Assembly (NCBI GenBank): GCA_003022865.1
Contig: PXSK01000041.1
Coordinates: forward strand, 1 to 40,533
Direction: 5' to 3'
Origin: Halobacteriales archaeon SW_5_70_135
GTDB taxonomy: Archaea > Halobacteriota > Halobacteria > Halobacteriales > SW-7-71-33
Length of the DNA: 40,533 bases
Shown: positions 17,318-25,405 of the stretch, in pieces
Layout: the number at the start of each line of letters is the position of its first letter
How positions within the stretch are numbered: position 1 is the first letter of the stretch
Notes under the pieces: generated by a model
Databases searched by the model: none
What the model saw: only the letters and a program-made list of their open reading frames with translations
Told to the model about the DNA's origin: nothing
Position numbers and translations under genes: made by a program

Positions 17318-17342
17318 CACCACGCACTCGCGTGTCCTCGGA

Positions 17343-17347
17343 TATAT
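17343..17347 (-). promoter_or_regulatory. TATA box of hel308
   Basis: The minus strand reads CGCATATATC, centred about 28 bases before the ATG at 17317, as for a leaderless transcript. It is divergent from the ferredoxin promoter at 17433-17439. Confidence 0.55.
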
Positions 17348-17432
17348 GCGTTCGTACTGGCGCCCACCGCCGGCTCCGCGTGCCGCCCGGCCCTGGGTCC
17401 GGCTCCAGTTCCGAAGGCTTCGTCTCTGAGGG

Positions 17433-17439
17433 CTTATAG
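17433..17439 (+). promoter_or_regulatory. TATA box of the ferredoxin gene
   Basis: CTTATAG is centred 26 bases before the ATG at 17462, giving a leaderless start. Confidence 0.6.
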
Positions 17440-17461
17440 TCGCCCGCGTGTAACGACGGTC

Positions 17462-17704
17462 ATGCGCGTCGAGTACGACCGGGACACCTGTATCGGGATG
17501 TTCCAGTGTGTCGCCGAGTGGGAGGCCTTCGAGGAGGACCGCGACGCCGGCAAGGCGGTGCTCGTCGGCGGCGAGAAACGCGACGGCGTGGTCGTCCGCG
17601 AGGTGCCCGACGGCGAGGAGTTCGACGCGAAGTTCGCCGCCCGCGCCTGCCCGGTCGACGCCATCACCGTCTACGACGACGACGGCGACCAGCTGGTCCC
17701 GTGA
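17462..17704 (+). CDS. Small ferredoxin with three cluster cysteines
   Basis: An 80-residue acidic electron carrier. The cluster motif is C10-IGMFQ-C16, with a distant C63-P. The middle cysteine of the usual CxxCxxC triplet is Met13. Proteins with this pattern normally carry a [3Fe-4S] cluster or a [4Fe-4S] cluster with a non-Cys ligand, and serve cytochrome P450s or other oxidoreductases. The partner enzyme is not in the window. The start is fixed by the TATA box at 17433-17439. The bat gene follows on the same strand 59 bases later but has its own TATA-like box. Confidence 0.88.
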   Translation: MRVEYDRDTCIGMFQCVAEWEAFEEDRDAGKAVLVGGEKRDGVVVREVPDGEEFDAKFAARACPVDAITVYDDDGDQLVP

Positions 17705-17733
17705 CCCGGAGCGGGGCGGACGCTTCCGCCAGC

Positions 17734-17740
17734 GTTATTC
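17734..17740 (+). promoter_or_regulatory. TATA-like box of bat
   Basis: GTTATTC is centred 27 bases before the ATG at 17764. It supports separate transcription of bat from the ferredoxin gene and the second of the two possible start codons. Confidence 0.45.
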
Positions 17741-17763
17741 GGGACGACGCCGATATGGACGAC

Positions 17764-19938
17764 ATGTCCGGCCGCGTGCTCCTCGTCTCCCCGGACGGGG
17801 GGCGAGCCGGGACGGTCGTCCCGGCGCTGCGGACGAGCGACGTCGGTGTCGACGCGGAGGTGGAGACAGCAGTAGCGGTGGCGACCGCCGACGCCGACGC
17901 GGACGCCGACAGGGTCGACCGCCGGTCGGTCGAGACGGCCGACTGCGTCGTCGTCGACCACCAGCCGCCGGCCGTCGACGGCCCCGAGGTCGTCGGTCGC
18001 GTCGCCGACGCCTACCCGCGGGTGCCGGTCGTCCTCCTCGCCGGCGAGGACGGCGACGAGCGGCTCGCGGGCCGGGCGGTCGACGCCGGCGTCGACGCCT
18101 ACGTCCCCGGCGGCGAGGACGACGTCGACCGGCTGTGTGACCGCGTCCGGCGACTGCTCGCCGACGAAGAGGGCGACCGGCGCGAGACCCCGGTCGCCGG
18201 TCGGTCGCGCCCGGACGGCGGTCTCCGGGAGGTGCCCGACGACGGCGACATTGACGGCGACGTCGACGGCGACGTGCCCGGCACACTGAAAGAGCGGGTG
18301 CTGGAGGAGGCACCCGTCGGCGTGACGGTGAGTGACCCCGACCTGCCGGACAATCCGCTCGTCTACGTCAACGAGGCCTTCGAGGAGATGACCGGCTACG
18401 AGCGCGAGGAGGCGCTGGGGTCGAACTGTCGGTTCCTCCAGGGGGCGGCGACCGACCCCGAGCCGGCCCGGCGGATGGCCGAGGCGGTCGACGCCGACGA
18501 GCCAGTCTCCGTCGAGCTGCTGAACTACCGCAAGGACGGCGAGGAGTTCTGGAACCGCGTCGACGTCGCGCCGATCCGCGACGCCGGCGAGGTGACCCAC
18601 TACGTCGGCTTCCGGACCGACGTCACCGAGCGCAAGCGTGCGGAGTTCGCCGTCGAGCGCTACGCCGAACAGCTCGACCGCGAGCGGGCCGCCCTCGACC
18701 GCGTCGTCGACCGCGTGCAGGGGCTGGTGCGCGACGCCGCCGAGGCGCTGGTCACCGCGACCACCCGTGCGGAGATCGCCGAGGCGGTCTGTGACCTGCT
18801 CGCCGAGACCGACAGCTACGACGGCGCCTGGATGTCCGAACTGGAGATGGGCGGCGAGCGCCTGGAGGTGACCACCGCCGCCGGCCTCCCCGGCACCCCG
18901 GAGGGCGCGGGGATCGACACCGACGACGTCGCCGTCGACGCCGACGAGCCCGCGACCGAACTCCTGCCCGACGGGGCGACACCCCGCGACCCTGCCGTCG
19001 TGGCCGCCGCCAACGGCGAGCCACAGACTGTCGAGCGCGTCGGCGACCTCCCGCCGGGGTCGCTCCACCGCGAGGTCGCGGCCGACGACGACGCCCTCGC
19101 CGCGGTGCCCGTCGAGTACCGCGACACCTGCTACGGCGTGCTGACGGTGTACGCCGACGAAGCGGCCGTCGTCGCCGAGCGCGAACGCACCGTCGTCGCC
19201 GCGCTGGGACGGATGGTCGCCACCGCGGTAAACGCCGTCGAGACGAAGACCACCCTCTCCGCCGACGACGTCGTCACCCTGGAGTTCGGGGTCGCCGACC
19301 CCGATCTCTTCTTCGTTGCGGTCTCCGGCACGCTCGACTGCTCGCTCGACCACGCCGGCACGGTCGCCCGGGAGGACGGCTCCCACGTCGTCTTCCTGAC
19401 CGCACAGGGCGCCAGCGGCGAGACCGTCGTCGAGACCGCCCGCGAGCATCCCGACGTCGTCGACGCCGACGTACTGACCGAGGCGGAGACGGAGACGGAG
19501 ACGCTGGTCGAGCTCGTCGTCGAGGACCGTCTGCTGACCGACCTGGCGGACTACGGCGCCCGGCTCCGCGGACTCTCCGCCGACGACGGCGTCGGCCACG
19601 TCGAGGTCGACGCGCCGCCGGGCACCGCCGCGCGGTCGGTCGTCGACCTCGTCGAGGAGTTCGACGAGGGCGACCTCGCCGCCTACCACGAGCGGACGGA
19701 CCCGCCGGCGCCCACCACCCGCGGCGACTTCGTCTCCCGGCTGCGCGACGAGCTCACCGACCGCCAGCTGTCGGCGCTGCAGCGGGCCTACCTCGGCGGC
19801 TACTTCGAGTGGCCCCGCGACGTCGACGGCGACGAACTCGCCGACACGATGGACGTCTCCCGGTCGACGTACCACCAGCACCTCCGCGCGGCCGAGCGGA
19901 AGCTGCTCGCGGAGCTGTTCGCCGACCGCCGAACGTAG
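17764..19938 (+). CDS. bat: Bat-type regulator: receiver-like, LOV/PAS, GAF and HTH domains
   Basis: A 724-residue soluble transcriptional regulator of the bacterio-opsin activator family. Order: a degenerate receiver-like domain (about 1-115), a disordered acidic linker, a PAS domain (about 175-290), a GAF domain (about 310-480), a beta-rich Bat domain, and a C-terminal HTH (LTDRQLSALQRAYLGGYFEW ... MDVSRSTYHQHLRAAERKL). The PAS domain has GSNCRFLQG with Cys222 and LLNYRKDGEEFWN, the flavin-binding signature of LOV photosensors, so blue-light sensing is likely. It sits directly upstream of crtY and brp, the enzymes for retinal. The ATG at 17764 is chosen because a GTTATTC box lies 27 bases before it; the ATG at 17755 would add three residues. 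Confidence 0.88.
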   Translation: MSGRVLLVSPDGGRAGTVVPALRTSDVGVDAEVETAVAVATADADADADRVDRRSVETADCVVVDHQPPAVDGPEVVGRVADAYPRVPVVLLAGEDGDERLAGRAVDAGVDAYVPGGEDDVDRLCDRVRRLLADEEGDRRETPVAGRSRPDGGLREVPDDGDIDGDVDGDVPGTLKERVLEEAPVGVTVSDPDLPDNPLVYVNEAFEEMTGYEREEALGSNCRFLQGAATDPEPARRMAEAVDADEPVSVELLNYRKDGEEFWNRVDVAPIRDAGEVTHYVGFRTDVTERKRAEFAVERYAEQLDRERAALDRVVDRVQGLVRDAAEALVTATTRAEIAEAVCDLLAETDSYDGAWMSELEMGGERLEVTTAAGLPGTPEGAGIDTDDVAVDADEPATELLPDGATPRDPAVVAAANGEPQTVERVGDLPPGSLHREVAADDDALAAVPVEYRDTCYGVLTVYADEAAVVAERERTVVAALGRMVATAVNAVETKTTLSADDVVTLEFGVADPDLFFVAVSGTLDCSLDHAGTVAREDGSHVVFLTAQGASGETVVETAREHPDVVDADVLTEAETETETLVELVVEDRLLTDLADYGARLRGLSADDGVGHVEVDAPPGTAARSVVDLVEEFDEGDLAAYHERTDPPAPTTRGDFVSRLRDELTDRQLSALQRAYLGGYFEWPRDVDGDELADTMDVSRSTYHQHLRAAERKLLAELFADRRT

Positions 19939-20055
19939 TCCGCCCGGTCGACGCCGCGGGAGTCGGCTCGGACGCGATACCGCCGACCTTTAGAGGCCGG
20001 CGTCGGTAGTCTGAGACACTCGCACCGCTCGCCGGGGGCGGTTTCACCACCACCT

Positions 20056-20913
20056 ATGACACCGCCACTGACCTACGCCGAGTTCCTGCTCGTCTTCGTC
20101 GTCGTGCCGATCGGCCTGCTGCTGGCCGTCGGCCCGGGGATCCGACGCACTCGCCGTCGGCCCGCGGTCGTCGGCGTCGGCGTCATCCTCCTGCTGGCGC
20201 TGTCGTACACGATCCCCTGGGACAACTACCTCATCAGCGACGGGGTCTGGTCGTACGCCGAGGGGACGGTCCTCCTCCGGCTCGGTCACATGCCGGTCGA
20301 GGAGTACGCCTTCGTCGTCCTGCAGTCGGTGTTGACGGCGCTGTGGCTCTACCGGCGCCCGCTGCCGGACGTCGAGCCGTCGGCGGCACGGTCGTCCTCC
20401 CCGCTCGGCTCGCCGGACGCCCGCACCGACGGCGGCCGGCCCCTCGCGCGGTTCACGCTGCCCGGCCTGCGACGGTACCCCGGTCCGCGGGCGCGGCTCC
20501 TCGGCACACTGTGCTGGGGGGCGGTCACGCTCGTCGGCCTGGCGATGTTCGTCGGCCCCTCGGCCACCGTCTACATGGGAGCGACTCTCGCGTGGGCGGC
20601 GCCCGGCCTGGCGGTCCAGTGGGCGACCGGCGGCGGCTACCTCTGGCGTGCCCGTCGCCGACTGGCCCTCGCCGTCGCCGTACCGACGCTGTATCTCTGT
20701 CTGATCGACCGCCTCGCCGTCGAATGGGGGCTGTGGCAGTTCTCCGCCGCGAAGCTCACCGGCTGGACCGTCCTCGGGCTCCCCGTCGAGGAGGCCACCT
20801 TCTTCCTGCTGACGAACGCTCTAGTCGTCCACGGGCTCGTATTGTTTCACCCCTTCGTCGAGGGGTGGCGCGGCTTCGGACTCCCCGGGACGGCCGACGA
20901 CGGGGACGCCTGA
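20056..20913 (+). CDS. crtY: Lycopene beta-cyclase, fused CrtYc-CrtYd type
   Basis: A 285-residue polytopic membrane protein with six or seven hydrophobic segments. Each half carries the conserved PVEE motif of heterodimeric lycopene cyclases, MPVEEYAFVVLQ in the first and LPVEEATFFLLTN in the second. The enzyme therefore combines both subunits in one chain, as in haloarchaea. It turns lycopene into beta-carotene, the precursor of retinal. A low-complexity hydrophilic linker separates the halves. The brp gene starts 8 bases after its stop, so the two form an operon. The 117 bases after bat show a weak A+T stretch (CTTTAGAG near 19990) that might be a promoter element. Confidence 0.92.
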   Translation: MTPPLTYAEFLLVFVVVPIGLLLAVGPGIRRTRRRPAVVGVGVILLLALSYTIPWDNYLISDGVWSYAEGTVLLRLGHMPVEEYAFVVLQSVLTALWLYRRPLPDVEPSAARSSSPLGSPDARTDGGRPLARFTLPGLRRYPGPRARLLGTLCWGAVTLVGLAMFVGPSATVYMGATLAWAAPGLAVQWATGGGYLWRARRRLALAVAVPTLYLCLIDRLAVEWGLWQFSAAKLTGWTVLGLPVEEATFFLLTNALVVHGLVLFHPFVEGWRGFGLPGTADDGDA

Positions 20914-20921
20914 GTCCGCCG

Positions 20922-22076
20922 ATGACCGAGAGGGCGTCCCCCCGGCTCGGAACGGCCCCCGCGTCGCTGCGGGCGGCGGTCCGGCGGCTGGCGGTCTACC
21001 CCGCCTGGGTCGCGTTCGTCGCCGTCGCCGCCCCGTTTCTGGCGGGCGTCGCGGTGCCGCTGTCGTGGCAGTACGCCCCCCTCGTCGCCAGCGCGGTGCT
21101 GTTCGGGATGCCACACGGTGCCGTCGACCATCTCGTCCCGCGGCGGCTCTCGGCGGCGTCGACGCGGCGCTCGGTGGCGGTCGTCGTCGTCCTGTACGCC
21201 GTCCTGGGCGGGGCCTGTCTCGCCTGGTGGTTTCTCCACCCCGTCTCGGCGGCGGCCGCCTTCGTCCTGCTGACGTGGGCCCACTGGGGCCAGGGCGACG
21301 TCTACCTGCTCCGTGCGGTCGACGACTCGCTCACCTACCCGCGCTCGGTCCCGCACCGACTCCTCACGCTCGTCGTCCGTGGGGCGATGCCGATGGCCGT
21401 CCCGTTGGTCGCCGACGCCACACAGTACCGTCGCGTCGTCGCGGACTTCGTCGCCCCGTTCGGCGGCGACGTGGCTGCTGTCGCGTGGCTGTTCGACCCC
21501 GGGACGACCCGCACACTCGGAGTCGGACTCGCCGCCCTGACGCTGCTGACGCTACTCCGTGGTCTCGTCGTCCGGCGGTCCGCACTGGCGACGGCGAACG
21601 CGACCGCCGGTCTCGACATCGCCGATAGGGACCGGCCGGGGACCGTCACGCCGCTCGTGACGCTCGGGCCGGTCGCACTGGTGGCCGACCGGGGACTGCG
21701 GGTCGACGCCGTCGAACTCGGGGTACTGTGGCTGTTCTTTCTGGCCGTGCCGCCCGTCCTGGCGGTCGGGCTCTACTTCTGTCTGTGGCACGCGCTGCGA
21801 CACGTCGTCCGGCTGATCGCCGCTGAGGCGTCCGGCAGCGAGGCGCTCCGGGCCGGCGATCACCTGGCTGCGTTCGGCCGCTTCGTCCGCCAGGCCGCAC
21901 CGCTGACCGCCGTGGCGCTAGCGATGGTCGGCGGCCTGTACGCCCTCGTGCCCGTCCCCCCCGGCGAGATCGGCGAACTCGTCGGGCTCTACCTGGTGCT
22001 GATCGCCGTGCTCACGCTCCCGCACGTCGTCGTCGTCGCCTGGATGGACCGCGTGCAGGGCGTCTGGACGGGCTGA
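20922..22076 (+). CDS. brp: Brp/Blh-type beta-carotene 15,15'-dioxygenase
   Basis: A 384-residue polytopic membrane enzyme that cleaves beta-carotene to two retinal molecules. Conserved histidines expected to bind iron are visible in GMPHGAVDH (near residue 65), TWAHWGQGD and CLWHALRHVVR. Together with crtY it makes the chromophore for bacteriorhodopsin-like proteins; the opsin gene is not in the window. Its stop lies 6 bases from the stop of the convergent malate dehydrogenase gene. Regulation by Bat is inferred from position and from what is known of Halobacterium. Confidence 0.92.
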   Translation: MTERASPRLGTAPASLRAAVRRLAVYPAWVAFVAVAAPFLAGVAVPLSWQYAPLVASAVLFGMPHGAVDHLVPRRLSAASTRRSVAVVVVLYAVLGGACLAWWFLHPVSAAAAFVLLTWAHWGQGDVYLLRAVDDSLTYPRSVPHRLLTLVVRGAMPMAVPLVADATQYRRVVADFVAPFGGDVAAVAWLFDPGTTRTLGVGLAALTLLTLLRGLVVRRSALATANATAGLDIADRDRPGTVTPLVTLGPVALVADRGLRVDAVELGVLWLFFLAVPPVLAVGLYFCLWHALRHVVRLIAAEASGSEALRAGDHLAAFGRFVRQAAPLTAVALAMVGGLYALVPVPPGEIGELVGLYLVLIAVLTLPHVVVVAWMDRVQGVWTG

Positions 22077-22082
22077 GTCGGG

Positions 22083-23000
22083 TCAGGCCACCTCGGCGTA
22101 CTGCTCGGCGAGCTTCTCGGCGGCCGCCCCGAGGCCGTCGCGCTCGTCGTCGGCGAGTTCCCACTCGATCACGTCCTCGGCGCCGTCGCTCCCGAGCCTC
22201 AGGGGGACACCCAGAGCGACGTCCTCCAGGCCGTACTCGCCCTCCAGGGCGATCGAGCCGGGGATCACCTCGCCCGTGTCCCGCAGGACGGCCTCGACGG
22301 TGTGGGCGACGCCCGCGGCCGGCCCCCACTCGGTGGCGCCCTTGCGCTCGATGACGTCCATCGCCGACGCCTGCAGGTCGCCGAGGATCGCCTCGCGCTC
22401 GTCGGCGTCGAACGACGGGTCGCACCCGTTCACGCGCACCTTCGAGAACACCGGCACCTGGCCGTCGCCGTGCTCGCCGACGATCGAGGCCTCGACGTTC
22501 CGTACGGGTGTGTCGAAGCGCTCCGCGAGCACGGAGCGGAACCGCGCCGAGTCCAGGCGGTTGCCGAAGCCGATCACCGTCTCCCGGGGGCGGTCGCCGG
22601 TCTCGTACAGGTGACGGTTGAGCACGTCCACCGGGTTCGACGTCGTCACCGAGACGAACCCCTCCGAGTGGGCGTGCAGGGAGTCGCTTATCTCCTCCAT
22701 GATCGGGGCGTTGTCCGCCGCCAGGTCGAGGCGGGTCTGTCCGGGCTCGCGGGGCAGTCCCGCCGTGATCACGACGACGTCGGAGCCGGCGGTGTCCTCG
22801 TACGTGCCCTGCCGCACCCGCGTGTTCGAGCCGTAAGCGACGCCGTGGTTGACGTCCGCGGCCTGACCGACCGTCTCGTCCTCCCTGTCGGGGACGTCGA
22901 CGAACACCACCTCGTCCGCCACCTCTCGGCGTGCGATCTCGTAGCCGGCCGCGGCACCGACGGTCCCCGCCGCGCCGACCACGCTCACCTTCCCTGTCAT
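22083..23000 (-). CDS. mdh: Malate dehydrogenase, LDH-like halophilic type
   Basis: A 305-residue NAD-dependent dehydrogenase that interconverts malate and oxaloacetate in the citric acid cycle. The N-terminal [20 protein letters not shown] is the Rossmann nucleotide-binding loop. The catalytic histidine is in [17 protein letters not shown], and [16 protein letters not shown] carries substrate-binding arginines. Surface acidity is typical of halophilic tetrameric enzymes. The ATG at 23000 is preferred because a TTTTATC box lies 27 bases upstream; an in-frame start at 23009 would place the start too close to the box. Confidence 0.94.
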   Translation of the reverse strand: MTGKVSVVGAAGTVGAAAGYEIARREVADEVVFVDVPDREDETVGQAADVNHGVAYGSNTRVRQGTYEDTAGSDVVVITAGLPREPGQTRLDLAADNAPIMEEISDSLHAHSEGFVSVTTSNPVDVLNRHLYETGDRPRETVIGFGNRLDSARFRSVLAERFDTPVRNVEASIVGEHGDGQVPVFSKVRVNGCDPSFDADEREAILGDLQASAMDVIERKGATEWGPAAGVAHTVEAVLRDTGEVIPGSIALEGEYGLEDVALGVPLRLGSDGAEDVIEWELADDERDGLGAAAEKLAEQYAEVA

Positions 23001-23023
23001 TCCGCGCACTTCGGGAGCGGACC

Positions 23024-23030
23024 GATAAAA
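23024..23030 (-). promoter_or_regulatory. TATA box of mdh
   Basis: TTTTATC on the minus strand is centred 27 bases before the ATG at 23000. Confidence 0.6.
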
Positions 23031-23215
23031 CCCGTCGGACCCGCACCGCCGCCCGGCCTCGCCGCCTTCGTGTCGTCACGATGATACGATCTCGTCCGGT
23101 ACGCGAACGTACACGTCGCGTTCGACCGCGGTACTGCGGTGTCCCGACCGACTGATCAAGCGTCGGACGTGTGTCTGACGTAAGAGCTTTGAGGGTACCG
23201 CCGTCTTTGGCTCCT

Positions 23216-23575
23216 ATGGGACTGATGAGTAAGCTCATGGGTTCGGAGCCGGGCGGCCAGGCCGAGGAGTACGTCGAGCTCGACCTGGACGACTTGGAGA
23301 CCGCCTCCGGAGGGGCCGCGATGAACGTCCACGTCGCCGAGGTGAGCGACCAGCGCGACACGATCGACATCAAGGACGCCGTCTACGACGGCGACCTGGT
23401 GATCGCCGACATCACCCGACTCCGGACGAACGACCGCACCGCCGAGCACATCATCGACGAGCTCCGGCAGGTCGCCGACGAGGTCGACGGCGACATCGTC
23501 CAGAAGGGCGACGACCAGCTGATCGTCACGCCCACCGGCGTCGGCATCAGCCGCCGCAAACTCGGCCAGCGCTGA
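23216..23575 (+). CDS. sepF: Cell division protein SepF
   Basis: A 119-residue protein of the archaeal SepF family, which anchors the FtsZ ring to the membrane. The short N-terminal MGLMSKLMG is the membrane-targeting amphipathic segment. It is followed by an acidic linker and the SepF fold (IDIKDAVYDGDLVIADITRL ... IVTPTGVGISRRKL). The start at 23216 is chosen because the targeting helix begins there; an upstream GTG in frame would bury it. The gene stands alone between mdh and the A+T-rich protease gene. Confidence 0.92.
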   Translation: MGLMSKLMGSEPGGQAEEYVELDLDDLETASGGAAMNVHVAEVSDQRDTIDIKDAVYDGDLVIADITRLRTNDRTAEHIIDELRQVADEVDGDIVQKGDDQLIVTPTGVGISRRKLGQR

Positions 23576-23670
23576 TATCTCATACGAATTCGGTCCTCGG
23601 CTTCTGCCGACCACACACTGACATCCGTCATAGACGAGTGCGGGTTTTTAATTTAGGAAGCCACAGAGAT

Positions 23671-23677
23671 TTTAAAT
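23671..23677 (+). promoter_or_regulatory. TATA box of the protease gene
   Basis: TTTAAAT is centred 27 bases before the ATG at 23701, in a stretch (about 23645-23700) clearly richer in A+T than the surroundings. Confidence 0.6.
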
Positions 23678-23700
23678 GTGTGGAAATGATATGATATTCT

Positions 23701-24765
23701 ATGACAAAAAATTTGAACCGTCGAGATTTCCTGCGAAGGTCTGGCGCTTTTGCGGGAGGGATAATAACGCTGTCCGGTCAGACTCGAGCACGGAACGATA
23801 GAGTCAAAATCGTTGTTAAGAGAGATCTGAAGGGGAACCCGAAAGAAACGAAATACGTCGACAATCGACTGTATCAGGCCTTATTGGCATCAGACAGCGA
23901 CGCAGTAGATCGACTCATTAAGCGTAGTGAGGTGAATTATGTCCGTATTAATCGGTCACCATCCACCCCAGAAGATATTAGATTTCTCATCAGTATACAA
24001 CGTGGCGCTGATGAACAGCAGTTTCCTGACCGTATCGGCGATTTCAGAACCGCATTCACGCACGAATCAGTCACTAAGATCGGACACGGAGAGAGTTTAG
24101 AAGGCGAATTAGTCACACCAGTCGTCGGCGGCGTGGAGTGCGGAGCCTCCGATGATGAAGCAGAGGGCAGCATCTGTTTCGTGGCAAACGACACGTCTAC
24201 GGATGAATACATGATAGTGAGTGCAGAACACGTCTTTCAGATAAATGATAGCCAGTACGAGGCATTCGAGACGAGCCAATATCACGCGGACCACCTGTTA
24301 CATCCACAGAGCGGTGAGAAGCTGGGAGACTACTCGCGCGTAGATGGACCACACGACGCTATCGCGTACAGTCATAGGAGCGACGCGTATGATGTGGTGT
24401 CTGCTGACACGTACGAATCGATTCCCGATATATCAGGGTACTGGACCTGGTCAGGAATCGAGGAGCAGCTGTCTGGCGGTGGCAGAATAAGTGATGTTCA
24501 GTTGTGTGGAGTCAACGACTCGTACAGACTCAACGACGCGGTCTATTCATCACGTTCAGCGTCCCTTGACCATCAGGTGACCTACGAAAGTGACAGAGGA
24601 GAGGGTGGAGATTCGGGTGGCATCTGGATCGATCAGTACGGTGACTTGGTCTCCATGCACAACGGATACCGGACAGATTTCTATGGCAACCAACAAGACA
24701 TCGGGGCCTGTGGCGAAAAAATACTGGACGGGCTTGACCTCTACTTCCTACCGCTGTATGTTTGA
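23701..24765 (+). CDS. Tat-exported trypsin-like serine protease
   Basis: A 354-residue protein with a twin-arginine signal, NRRDFLRRSGAFAGGIITL, at the N-terminus. The chymotrypsin-type triad can be placed: His177 in VSAEHVF, Asp219 in GPHDAIAY and Ser305 in GEGGDSGGIWID. Spacing (42 and 86 residues) is close to that of trypsin. Paired cysteines may form disulfides outside the cell. The first 140 residues are a possible propeptide or extra domain. The coding sequence is markedly richer in A and T and uses codons such as AAA, AAT and TTA, unlike neighbours on both sides, so acquisition by transfer is likely. Substrates are unknown. The following lipoprotein gene overlaps its last 8 bases. Confidence 0.82.
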   Translation: MTKNLNRRDFLRRSGAFAGGIITLSGQTRARNDRVKIVVKRDLKGNPKETKYVDNRLYQALLASDSDAVDRLIKRSEVNYVRINRSPSTPEDIRFLISIQRGADEQQFPDRIGDFRTAFTHESVTKIGHGESLEGELVTPVVGGVECGASDDEAEGSICFVANDTSTDEYMIVSAEHVFQINDSQYEAFETSQYHADHLLHPQSGEKLGDYSRVDGPHDAIAYSHRSDAYDVVSADTYESIPDISGYWTWSGIEEQLSGGGRISDVQLCGVNDSYRLNDAVYSSRSASLDHQVTYESDRGEGGDSGGIWIDQYGDLVSMHNGYRTDFYGNQQDIGACGEKILDGLDLYFLPLYV

Positions 24766-25300
24766 CGAGCGGCCAAGCCGTCGGGAGTTCGTTCGCACGG
24801 CGTCACTCGGAGTGACAGCTGGATTGGCGGGATGTCTCGACGCGTCCGGGGGGACACCGGAGGAGGTGGAGGTCGCCCGACAGCAGTGGTCGGTGAGCAT
24901 CGTCCGCCCTGGGTACCGCCAGTCCGACACCGAACTCCCGGTGTACAGCGTGTACCGGACGGCGGCGGCCGCCCGGGCGGAGATCGACGCCGATGGGCGT
25001 ATCGAGCGGTACAGCGACACCGATGCCGGTCCCGAAGTGGCGACGTTCGTCGAGGAGACGGAGTTCGACCGCTCCACGCTCGTCCTCGTCCGGGCTCAGC
25101 GGGTGAGTGACGTCCAACTCGAGATTCGGTCCGTCGAGCGCACGCAGACGGGTCTCCGTGTCGAGATCGGAGTCGACAAACCTGCTAACGGAGGTGACGT
25201 CGGAGTCCTCTATTCGCTGTTGCTCCGGATCACCGACCGGCGACGGGACTCGAACCGTATCGACGTCAGAGTGGACTCGGACTCAGCCCGCCGGGTGTAG
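24758..25300 (+). CDS. Tat-dependent lipoprotein of unknown function
   Basis: A 180-residue secreted protein. The N-terminus SRREFVRTASLGVTAGLAGC combines a twin-arginine motif with a lipobox ending at Cys26 or nearby, so the mature protein is expected to be lipid-anchored outside the cell. The rest is a small beta-rich domain I do not recognise (WSVSIVRPGYRQSD ... STLVLVRAQRVSDVQLEI). Base composition returns to the high-G+C norm exactly here, although its ATG lies inside the A+T-rich protease gene. The present start may thus have been shaped by insertion of that gene next to it. Confidence 0.8.
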   Translation: MFDERPSRREFVRTASLGVTAGLAGCLDASGGTPEEVEVARQQWSVSIVRPGYRQSDTELPVYSVYRTAAAARAEIDADGRIERYSDTDAGPEVATFVEETEFDRSTLVLVRAQRVSDVQLEIRSVERTQTGLRVEIGVDKPANGGDVGVLYSLLLRITDRRRDSNRIDVRVDSDSARRV

Positions 25301-25405
25301 CCCGGCTTTCCCGTCTCGTCGTCCTCCCGGACGCCGTGCCCGTAAACGGCGAGGACGGTGTGTCCGCTGCCTCGCCTGAGCACCGGGAACCGAACACCGT
25401 GTAAT

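Noticed and set aside
17462-19938. Ferredoxin and bat as one operon, with the ferredoxin serving the Bat sensor.
   Set aside because: bat has its own TATA-like box at 17734-17740 with correct spacing, so co-transcription is not supported.
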